DNA from: an uncultured Bacteroidales bacterium
GTDB lineage: Bacteria > Bacteroidota > Bacteroidia > Bacteroidales > Muribaculaceae
NCBI GenBank assembly: GCA_900549375.1
Contig: URNY01000002.1
Coordinates: 1-45,383 of the forward strand
Length of the DNA: 45,383 nucleotides
Direction: 5' to 3'
Both the position numbers and the translations under genes were made by a program. The notes beneath the pieces are model-generated. The model was not told where the DNA came from. It was given only the letters and a program-made list of their open reading frames with translations, and made no database searches. This document shows, in pieces, positions 1 through 7,066 of the stretch (position 1 is the stretch's first letter; each line of letters opens with the position of its first letter).

Positions 1-102
1 CCCATCAGCGACTCACTGGCCACCGTGGTGACGGCCGCACTGCTCTTCGCCCTTATCCATAAAATCAAGCACCTTGTCCCGAGAGAAACCTCGGAATCAT
101 GA
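1..102 (+). CDS. MATE-family efflux transporter, C-terminal fragment (partial)
   Basis: An open frame enters from the left edge and stops with TGA at 100-102, giving 33 residues. It has a hydrophobic stretch (SLATVVTAALLFALIHKI) followed by a basic, polar tail. This pattern, a last membrane helix that begins with Pro-Ile-x-Asp, is common at the C-terminus of MATE multidrug/sodium antiporters, but the fragment is too short to be certain. The stop overlaps the end of the converging GH3-family gene by 6 bases. Any other multi-helix transporter would also fit. Confidence 0.45.
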   Translation, partial: PISDSLATVVTAALLFALIHKIKHLVPRETSES

Positions 103-1632
103 ATCCGATTCGGCGATAAGTCCTAACACGGCATCGGCTATCCGCCGGTCGTTGGCAAGGCGCGGCACTTTCCGCTGGCCTCCGAGTTTGCCATTACCCA
201 CGGAGTGCAGCCATCGGTCGAACACGCCCCGCGGCACATCCACAATCTCAAGAGGATCAAGAAATATATCGCCGCTCCGTTTGGCGTCATAATCGGAATT
301 CAGTTCCCTCAGCCGCGCATCGAGTGCTGCGGCAAAAGCCCGTCGGTCGGCAGGCAGACTGCCCCACTCCACAAGCCATTGATGACGTCCCTTATGACCT
401 TTGTCGGCGAATACCGGAGCCGCGGTATAGTTCACCACCGAACACCCGTGCTCCCGGCACACCTCGGCAATTGCCCGCTCGGCATTCTCCTCCATCAGTT
501 CCTCGCCGAAGGCATTGATAAAGCATCTGGTGCGTCCCGCTACGAGAATCTTCACCGGCGCCGTACATGTAACCCTCACTGTATCGCCCGTGTGATAACG
601 CCAGAGACCGTTGCTCGACGTTATCAGAAGTTCATAAACGCCTCCGGGCTGCAGGTCCCATATCGGCAGCGGATCGGCCGATGGATCGTCGGCGGGAATG
701 AATTCATAGAATATATCGTTGTCGATGGTCAGGAGCATCGCGCGGTCTTCCGGATCGTTCTGCACGGCGAAGAAACCCTCCGAGGCATTGTAATTCTCAA
801 CGAAGTGCATCTTGGCGGGGTCCGTCAGACGCCGATACTCATCGCGGTAAGGTTCGAAGGAGATGCCGCCGTGAAAAAACACCTCCAGGTTAGGCCAGAC
901 TTCCGACAGGGTCTCAACGCCCCTTGCCTTTATTATCTCCTTTGAGACAGTAAGAAACCATGACGGGACGCCGGACATATTGGTTACATCGGCTTTTTTC
1001 GCCGCCTCCACAAGTGCGGGAAGCTTCAGACTCCAGTCGCTCATCAGAGCGGTGCGCTTGTCGGGAATCCTTACGAGGTTCGCCAGAGGATTGATTTTAT
1101 TTATGAGGGTGGCGCTGAGGTCGCCCACATTCACCTTTCCCCGGTCGATAGCCAGTTCGTTGGCAAACGATCCACCGAGAATCATCGCTTTGCCGGAGAA
1201 AAGACGACTCTGGGGATTATTCCTCAGATAATGGGCCACGCTGTCCGCTGCGCCCTTGTAATGGCAACGTCGGAGGCTGTCGCGCGTGATGGGAATATAT
1301 TTCGACTTTCCGCCCGATGTGCCCGACGACTGGGCGAAATCCCGGCAGACACCGGGCCATAGCACATCCCGCTCTCCGGCCACCATACGCATCACATCGC
1401 CGCGGATCTCTTCGTAGCCATGCGGCTCCACACGCGAGGCAAACGCCCTGTAGGGATTGCTTTCGCGGGCAAGAGTGGCAAAATCCAGACGTCTTCCGGG
1501 CTCGCTTGCAGCCCCTCGCCGCATAAGCGAACGCAGTTGCTGAAGCTGAATGTCGGCGCCCCGCTCCCCCCAGGAATCGGTGCGCCTCGCAATATGAGTG
1601 AAATATGGCCTTAGCAGTGGTGTGGGATCCAT
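97..1632 (-). CDS. GH3 auxin-responsive promoter family protein (acyl-adenylate/amide synthetase-like)
   Basis: This 511-residue protein matches the GH3 family, whose plant members use ATP to adenylate a carboxylic acid and join it to an amino acid. The bacterial members have no settled substrate. The ATP-binding motif SSGTSGGKSKYIP is at residues 102-114. Further family signatures are a YNASEGFFA stretch near the middle and a YHTGDTVRV stretch after it, both typical of the adenylate-forming fold. Length is near normal for bacterial members. There is no signal peptide or membrane segment, so it should be cytoplasmic. It is transcribed alone, divergent from pldA, with a TAAATTTG box 30 bases before the ATG. 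Family assignment is firm; the reaction is unknown. Confidence 0.85.
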   Translation of the reverse strand: MDPTPLLRPYFTHIARRTDSWGERGADIQLQQLRSLMRRGAASEPGRRLDFATLARESNPYRAFASRVEPHGYEEIRGDVMRMVAGERDVLWPGVCRDFAQSSGTSGGKSKYIPITRDSLRRCHYKGAADSVAHYLRNNPQSRLFSGKAMILGGSFANELAIDRGKVNVGDLSATLINKINPLANLVRIPDKRTALMSDWSLKLPALVEAAKKADVTNMSGVPSWFLTVSKEIIKARGVETLSEVWPNLEVFFHGGISFEPYRDEYRRLTDPAKMHFVENYNASEGFFAVQNDPEDRAMLLTIDNDIFYEFIPADDPSADPLPIWDLQPGGVYELLITSSNGLWRYHTGDTVRVTCTAPVKILVAGRTRCFINAFGEELMEENAERAIAEVCREHGCSVVNYTAAPVFADKGHKGRHQWLVEWGSLPADRRAFAAALDARLRELNSDYDAKRSGDIFLDPLEIVDVPRGVFDRWLHSVGNGKLGGQRKVPRLANDRRIADAVLGLIAESDS

Positions 1633-1661
1633 CTCTTGATTCTATTCCGGTTCTGTCACTG

Positions 1662-1669
1662 CAAATTTA
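1662..1669 (-). promoter_or_regulatory. -7 promoter box for the GH3-family gene
   Basis: The minus strand reads TAAATTTG here, an exact match to the Bacteroidetes -7 consensus TAnnTTTG, 30 bases before the ATG. A TTGG about 22 bases upstream is an imperfectly spaced -33 candidate. Confidence 0.45.
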
Positions 1670-1724
1670 ACAAATTATACCGTATGATTTGCCAACTCCG
1701 GTTTCATATATCGCCAATTTTTAA

Positions 1725-1732
1725 TAATTTTG
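1725..1732 (+). promoter_or_regulatory. -7 promoter box for the pldA operon
   Basis: TAATTTTG matches TAnnTTTG, 52 bases before the chosen ATG at 1784. The expected -33 position holds only a weak TTTC. It lies back to back with the GH3-gene box, so the 150-base gap looks like a divergent promoter region. Confidence 0.4.
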
Positions 1733-1783
1733 CAAATTACGATAGTCACGATTTATCAAGTAATACGCACAAAAAACAATTCC

Positions 1784-2638
1784 ATGAAGCAAAGAATCCG
1801 AATGATTCATGTAATCATGCTCTTCCTGCTGGCTTTTATTGGCTGCCCGGAGACATATGCCCAGATCCTGGGTGTATCCAATCAGCGCGGCTTCACGGAT
1901 TCCTTGCGCAAAGAACTGATAAATGCCCCGTATTTCGGCCTTTTCAAAGACAATTACTTCACGGTCGGAACCACCCTCGGCAAAAAGCCAACGGGAGAGA
2001 ACTCGGATGTAAAATTCCAGATATCCATCGCTCAGAGGCTTACGCGCACCACGTTGCCGGGAAATTCATTCATCTTCCTGATGTATACCCAGAAAACCTT
2101 CTGGAATGTCTTTCAGGAATCGCTACCCATGCGCGACATCAATTTCAATCCGGGCATTGGATGGTCCTTCCCGTTCTTCTCCAAAGGGAGATACGCCGGC
2201 AAGGCCACAATCCTCATAGAGCATGAGAGCAACGGCCGCGACGGCGACGCCTCACGAAGCTGGAATCGCATCACCTTCTCCGGATCCACGATTATCGACC
2301 GCTGGCTGATGGTTCACGGCAAGTTCTGGATTCCGATAATCGACGGCCAGAACAATAAAGACATCCTCAAATACTGCGGTATCTGTCAGGGAGGCGTGGT
2401 TGTGACAACCCCCGACAAGAAATTCGGATGGGGCCTTACATTAGTGAAACGCAAGGGCTGGAATTTCAATTTCAACACGATATTCGAATTCAACTGGCTT
2501 GTCCATAAACGCTCAAACCAGTATTTCTTTGTTCAGTATTACAACGGGTATGGCGAGAACCTGCTCGATTATAACCAATTCCATTCCCGGCTTCGTGTCG
2601 GAATTGTGATAAAACCGAGATTCTTCTCCGAATTCTGA
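1784..2638 (+). CDS. pldA: Outer membrane phospholipase A (OMPLA/PldA-like)
   Basis: This protein is predicted to be a beta-barrel that hydrolyses acyl chains of phospholipids that have reached the outer leaflet of the outer membrane. The signature is HESNG followed by SRSWNR: counting from the chosen start, His147, Ser149 and Asn161 have the same spacing as the His142/Ser144/Asn156 catalytic set of E. coli OMPLA. The start at 1784 is preferred over an in-frame ATG at 1730 because it gives 284 residues opening with a basic N-terminus, a hydrophobic core and a YAQ cleavage site, that is, a Sec signal peptide. The upstream ATG would also overlap the -7 box. It is followed after 2 bases by a GT2 gene, so the two are probably co-transcribed. 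Confidence 0.85.
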   Translation: MKQRIRMIHVIMLFLLAFIGCPETYAQILGVSNQRGFTDSLRKELINAPYFGLFKDNYFTVGTTLGKKPTGENSDVKFQISIAQRLTRTTLPGNSFIFLMYTQKTFWNVFQESLPMRDINFNPGIGWSFPFFSKGRYAGKATILIEHESNGRDGDASRSWNRITFSGSTIIDRWLMVHGKFWIPIIDGQNNKDILKYCGICQGGVVVTTPDKKFGWGLTLVKRKGWNFNFNTIFEFNWLVHKRSNQYFFVQYYNGYGENLLDYNQFHSRLRVGIVIKPRFFSEF

Positions 2639-2640
2639 TA

Positions 2641-3828
2641 ATGGAACGAATTATCCAAGATTTATTTTTATCGGTCGATACACTCTTCTGGATTCTACCC
2701 GGAGTGGCCCTCCTCTCGGCGATCTTTGCCCTTCTCTATCCGGCCGCAGCTTTGCGCAGGGTTGGCCGCTACAAACCGGATGAATCGGAAGTATCCTCTT
2801 TCCCGAAAGCTTCCGTAATCGTATATTGCTTCGATCCCGACGATTCGCTTATGGATTATCTCGAGACACTCTGCGCTCAGGATTATCCGGATTTCGAAGT
2901 GATTGTGGTCTGCGAGGCCACGGCCGAAAGCATCGAGGTGCTCTCCGAAAGCGTGGCGCGCAGATTCCCCGATGTTTACGTCACGTTCATACCCCCGGGG
3001 TCACATAACCTCAGCCGCCGCAAACTGGCGCTGACCTTAGGCATGAAAGCAGCCAAAGGGGAACTGGTGGTCACGACAGTAGCCAATGCCGCCATACCTT
3101 CCGACCGCTGGCTGTCGCTGCTTCTCGCCCCGCTCTGCGCCGACAACGCCGTCGGCGTATCGCTCGGATATTCCCACACGGATTTCAGCCAGATGCGTGG
3201 CTACGGCAAATGGTTCCGGGAATTCTCAGATCTGCTCACCGATTCAAGCTGGATCGGCTATGCCCTCGGCCTCAAGCCATATCGCGGCGACGGCTATAAC
3301 CTCGCTTTCCGCCGGAAGATATTCTTCGACCACAAGGGTTATTCCAAGAGCATATACGTCCACACAGGCGACGACGACATATTCATCCATGAAATAGCCA
3401 CGCCGGAAAACACCCGGATGGTGCTTCACCCCGATTCGATTCTGTCGGTAGGCTGGGGAGATTCTTCGCGGCGAGTTTGGCGTATGCGCAAGGAGCAATA
3501 CGATTTCACGTCGCATTGGCTCCCGCGGGCACCGTTCATCAAGGCCGGTATTCTTTCGGCCATGCAATGGGTCGTGGCCGGATGCTGTGTGGCCGGAGCA
3601 ATACTGGCATGGCCCGCGCTCCCGATCCCGATTGCATCGGTCGTGGTGCTCCTCCTCTTCTGGCTCTCGGAAATATTTATCTACCGCAAGGCGGCGGCCA
3701 ACATGGAAGCCACACGTCTCTGGTGGGCCGTGCCGTTCTTCTGGCTCTTCAAAGGGCCGCTCAATTTCCTATTCAGGATGCGACACCGGCGCCGGCGCTA
3801 TAAAAATTTCACATGGCAAAGGAAATAG
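2641..3828 (+). CDS. Membrane-anchored family 2 glycosyltransferase
   Basis: This 395-residue protein has an N-terminal membrane helix (about residues 10-38), a cytoplasmic GT-A domain and a hydrophobic C-terminal region with two or three helices ending in a very basic tail (RMRHRRRRYKNF). Within the GT-A domain are ASVIVYCFDPDD, DFEVIVVCEA, the acidic cluster TGDDDIFIHE and a later SRRVWRMRKEQY stretch comparable to the (Q/R)xxRW-type motif of processive GT2 enzymes. Donor and acceptor are unknown. It sits 2 bases after pldA and 43 bases before mrp on the same strand. A role in cell-envelope glycan synthesis is inferred from its topology only. Confidence 0.8.
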   Translation: MERIIQDLFLSVDTLFWILPGVALLSAIFALLYPAAALRRVGRYKPDESEVSSFPKASVIVYCFDPDDSLMDYLETLCAQDYPDFEVIVVCEATAESIEVLSESVARRFPDVYVTFIPPGSHNLSRRKLALTLGMKAAKGELVVTTVANAAIPSDRWLSLLLAPLCADNAVGVSLGYSHTDFSQMRGYGKWFREFSDLLTDSSWIGYALGLKPYRGDGYNLAFRRKIFFDHKGYSKSIYVHTGDDDIFIHEIATPENTRMVLHPDSILSVGWGDSSRRVWRMRKEQYDFTSHWLPRAPFIKAGILSAMQWVVAGCCVAGAILAWPALPIPIASVVVLLLFWLSEIFIYRKAAANMEATRLWWAVPFFWLFKGPLNFLFRMRHRRRRYKNFTWQRK

Positions 3829-3871
3829 ACCGCGCCGTCATCATCTCATTGCAATTTAACACATACCATAA

Positions 3872-4984
3872 ATGACACTTTATCCAAGACTCATACTCGA
3901 CGCTCTGAAAAATGTGCGTTACCCCGGCAACGGAAAGAATCTCGTTGAGAACAACATGGTGGAGGACGATATCCGCATCGACGGCGACAGCGTTTCCTTC
4001 TCGCTGATCTTCGACAAATCGACCGACCCGTTCATCCGCTCTGTTGTCCGGGCAGCAGAGGCTGCCATAGCGGCCTCGATCTCCCCCGATGTGAAAGTCA
4101 CTGTCAATGTCAAGACCCGCGCCGCCGCTCCGGCCCCCAAAGCCGTGTTGCCGGGTGTCAAGAATATCATCGGTATCAGCTCCGGCAAAGGGGGCGTGGG
4201 CAAATCCACCGTCTCGGCCAACCTTGCGGTTGCGCTTGCCGCAAAGGGATACAAAGTCGGCCTTCTCGATGCCGATATCTTCGGTCCCTCGATGCCCAAG
4301 ATGTTCGGAGTGGAGGATGAACAGCTCTATATGGTCCGCAAAGAGGACCGCGACTGGATAGAACCCGTGGAGAAATTCGGCGTCAAGATGCTCTCCATCG
4401 GCTTCCTTGTCGACAAAGAGAAGCCTGTGCTCTGGAGAGGCGGCATGGCCAGCAATGCTCTCCGCCAGCTCATCACCGATGCCTGGTGGGGAGATCTCGA
4501 CTATTTCCTCATCGATATGCCTCCCGGAACGAGCGACATTCATCTCACTCTGGTGCAGACGCTCCCCATTACGGGCGTGATTGTGGTCAGCACTCCGCAG
4601 GAGGTGGCGCTTGCCGATGCCCGCAAGGGCCTGGCGATGTTCACGGGTGATCAGGTGAATGTACCGGTGCTCGGAATCGTGGAGAATATGGCATGGTTCA
4701 CTCCCGCCTCCCACCCCGACGAGCGCTACTATATCTTCGGACGCGAAGGCGCCGTGAAACTCGCCGAGAGCCAGGGCGTGAAACTGCTCGCGCAGATTCC
4801 GCTCGTGATGGATATCCGCGAACATGCCGACCAGGGCACGCCCGTAGCCGAACTGCTCGCTTCCGATCCGGATACGCAGAACCCCGAGGCAAAAGCTTTC
4901 GGAGAGCTCGCCGACAATGTGATCGAAGCCGTCAAAGAGCGCAACGAGACTCTCCCGCCGTCGCACAAAGTGGAAACCCATTGA
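3872..4984 (+). CDS. mrp: Mrp/NBP35-family P-loop ATPase (iron-sulfur cluster carrier)
   Basis: This 370-residue protein has an N-terminal MIP18/DUF59-like domain (about 1-85) and a MinD/Mrp-type ATPase domain. The deviant Walker A GKGGVGKST is at residues 105-113, followed by LLDADIFGPSMP and FLIDMPPGTSDIHL. Family members bind and transfer [4Fe-4S] clusters in the cytoplasm. The CxxC pair that usually coordinates the cluster after the VENM motif is absent: the sequence reads VENMAWFTPASHPDER. From memory this is usual for Bacteroidetes Mrp, so cluster ligation may differ. It lies 9 bases before trmB, suggesting one transcript. Confidence 0.9.
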   Translation: MTLYPRLILDALKNVRYPGNGKNLVENNMVEDDIRIDGDSVSFSLIFDKSTDPFIRSVVRAAEAAIAASISPDVKVTVNVKTRAAAPAPKAVLPGVKNIIGISSGKGGVGKSTVSANLAVALAAKGYKVGLLDADIFGPSMPKMFGVEDEQLYMVRKEDRDWIEPVEKFGVKMLSIGFLVDKEKPVLWRGGMASNALRQLITDAWWGDLDYFLIDMPPGTSDIHLTLVQTLPITGVIVVSTPQEVALADARKGLAMFTGDQVNVPVLGIVENMAWFTPASHPDERYYIFGREGAVKLAESQGVKLLAQIPLVMDIREHADQGTPVAELLASDPDTQNPEAKAFGELADNVIEAVKERNETLPPSHKVETH

Positions 4985-4993
4985 CAATAACTT

Positions 4994-5740
4994 ATGGGAA
5001 AGAACAAGCTTAAGAAATTCGCGGAGATGAAGGAATTCGCCTGCGCGCTCGAATATCCCCGTGAGGAATTGTTGCGCGAGGGCTTCCCCTATCGTGGCTC
5101 ATGGAACGATGGATTTTTCCATCGTTCCGGACCGATTGTGGTGGAACTCGGTTGCGGGAAAGGTGAATACACCGTGGGCCTTGCTAAAAGCGACCCTTCG
5201 CGCAACTTCATCGGCGTAGACATTAAAGGCGCGCGCATATGGCGCGGAGCAAAGACCGTGGAGGAGGAGCAAATTCCCAACGCGGCTTTCCTCCGGACGG
5301 AAATAGAAAATATCGAGGCGTTTTTTGCGCCGGGCGAGGTGGAGGAGATATGGATCACTTTCCCCGACCCTCAGATGCAGAAAACCCGCAAGCGGCTAAC
5401 CTCCACCCGGTTCCTAAGCCATTACCGCAACATCCTTGGCGACAATGGCGTGATCAGCCTTAAAACGGATTCTCCGTTCCTTTATGAATATACTCGCCGG
5501 CTGGTGAAGCTCAACGGATTCGAAGTGATTACCGACACCGACGACCTTTATGGATCCGGAAATGCAGACCCGGTATCGTCGATAAAGACTTTCTATGAAC
5601 AACAGTGGCTCTCAAGGGGGAAGAAGATAAAACTGCTTTCATTCAGACTTCCTGCCGAGGGGGAACTGCTCGAGCCCGAGACCGACGATATCCCGCGCGA
5701 CGATTATCACGCTATGGCGCGTCATTCGCCTATCGTCTGA
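4994..5740 (+). CDS. trmB: tRNA (guanine-N7-)-methyltransferase
   Basis: TrmB methylates N7 of G46 in the variable loop of tRNAs using S-adenosylmethionine. The SAM-binding motif VVELGCGKGEYTVGLA is near residues 47-62, followed by FIGVDIKGARIWRGAK, and the family hallmark WITFPDPQMQKTRKRL with RFLSHYR in the middle. The C-terminal part has SIKTFYEQQWLSRGKKI, the usual T/SxxE region that closes the active site. At 248 residues the length is normal. Its last 19 bases overlap the tail of the converging leucine-rich-repeat gene. Confidence 0.95.
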   Translation: MGKNKLKKFAEMKEFACALEYPREELLREGFPYRGSWNDGFFHRSGPIVVELGCGKGEYTVGLAKSDPSRNFIGVDIKGARIWRGAKTVEEEQIPNAAFLRTEIENIEAFFAPGEVEEIWITFPDPQMQKTRKRLTSTRFLSHYRNILGDNGVISLKTDSPFLYEYTRRLVKLNGFEVITDTDDLYGSGNADPVSSIKTFYEQQWLSRGKKIKLLSFRLPAEGELLEPETDDIPRDDYHAMARHSPIV

Positions 5741-7065
5741 ATTGATCTGACAGTGACCGTTCCGCCGGATACCACCCTCACAACCGCGATCTGTCCGATG
5801 CCTGAAATATGGTCGCGGTATTCCGTGGCGCCGGGGCGTGCTGAATAAAGCATAATACCATCGGTCGAATAGAGCTCCACGCTCTCTATCGTTGCGGAAG
5901 ATGTCAGGGCAAGAATGCCGTTTCGCAGACTGATCCTGACTGCACCTCCCGCTGTTGCGGGTATATCATCCACTCCGCTCTCGCGGCCGATGATATTGAA
6001 TTCCTTCCAACCCTCCGCGGAGCGCCACAACTCTTCCGTGCCTATCTCAACATAAAGGTCGATTCCCGACGTATCGCATCCGTAGAATGCGCCGGGTTCA
6101 TATTCGGGCACCATCGAGCCGCAGGCTGTAGCCACGACTTTGCGGAGATCTCCGGCATCGCGGAATGCGTTTTCACAAACCTTTTGAATTCCCGATGCGA
6201 ACACAACCGAATCGGCGGAGATTCCGGCATACGCACCCTCCCCTATCTCCCCGCCGATACGCCCGAGAATATCTCTGGCTGCGCTTTGGCCTGCCACAAG
6301 ATCCCGGTCCGACAGAAGTGTACCGGAAATCTTCTCGAGCAACCCGTTGCCGAAAAGGCATCCTTCGCCGAGACGGGCTTTCGAAGAAACGGTAATGGAC
6401 CTGAGTTCGGGCATTTTCGCAAATGCGTAATCCCCGGCTTCTCTAAGCGACGGAAGATTAAGCTCTTCCATGCGGCAACCCGACAGTGCCTTACGGCCGA
6501 CCGTAGAAATCCCGGCCGGAAGACCGAGAATCGTCAGCGATTCGCAGCCATAGAAACACATCTCCGGCAACGTATCGACCGATGTCGAAGACATTTCGAC
6601 ACGGCGCAAAGCTCCGCATCCGTAAAAGGCATAAGGTCCGATCCGATTCAGTCCCGCCGGCAAATCAAGCTCCTCTATCGGCAAGCCGGCAAAAGCCCCC
6701 TCGCCGATTGCCCGCAGGCCGGAAGGCAACAGGATTCGCTTCACATGCGTTCCGAAAAGCATATATGGGGGCATTTCACCTTCCTTGAATTCCCGTATGC
6801 CCATAAAAGCGTCGGTCACGACAGACGGCAATACCTTAAGTCCGGAAAGGTCGAGTGTCTCTACAGTCGATGGTAACGAACCGAGCGATACAAGATCCAT
6901 GGCTGTTGCCTCTCCTTCGATGGCAAGTGTCGAAACTCCCGTGCCTTCAAGAGCGTCTATCTGCCGCTGAAGGGTTCCGGCTTTTGCCGTCAGCGTCTCC
7001 GCCGATGACGAAAGCGACACCGCCAAAGAGAGCGATATAATCAGTATTGTCGAAAATAAACGCAT
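5722..7065 (-). CDS. BspA-type leucine-rich-repeat secreted protein
   Basis: This 447-residue protein starts with a Sec signal peptide (MRLFSTILIISLSLAVSLSSSAE). From about residue 105 to 345 it carries LRR_5/BspA-type repeats of the form IGxxAFxGCxxLxxxxLPxx (for example IGEGAFAGLPIEELDLPAG and IGPYAFYGCGALRRVEMS). The last about 75 residues form a beta-rich domain (SVELYSTDGIMLYSA, then VVRVVSGGTVTVRSI) that resembles a T9SS type A sorting domain but lacks the YPNP opening. It begins one base after the stop of the PorZ-like gene, so translation is probably coupled. Surface adhesion is the usual proposal for BspA repeats; nothing here proves it. Confidence 0.8.
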   Translation of the reverse strand: MRLFSTILIISLSLAVSLSSSAETLTAKAGTLQRQIDALEGTGVSTLAIEGEATAMDLVSLGSLPSTVETLDLSGLKVLPSVVTDAFMGIREFKEGEMPPYMLFGTHVKRILLPSGLRAIGEGAFAGLPIEELDLPAGLNRIGPYAFYGCGALRRVEMSSTSVDTLPEMCFYGCESLTILGLPAGISTVGRKALSGCRMEELNLPSLREAGDYAFAKMPELRSITVSSKARLGEGCLFGNGLLEKISGTLLSDRDLVAGQSAARDILGRIGGEIGEGAYAGISADSVVFASGIQKVCENAFRDAGDLRKVVATACGSMVPEYEPGAFYGCDTSGIDLYVEIGTEELWRSAEGWKEFNIIGRESGVDDIPATAGGAVRISLRNGILALTSSATIESVELYSTDGIMLYSARPGATEYRDHISGIGQIAVVRVVSGGTVTVRSIQTIGE

Positions 7066-7066
7066 G

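Noticed and set aside
3809..4987. Long minus-strand ORF of 392 codons opposite mrp
   Set aside because: It is the antisense shadow of mrp. Its protein is His/Glu-rich without a domain, and mrp is certain.
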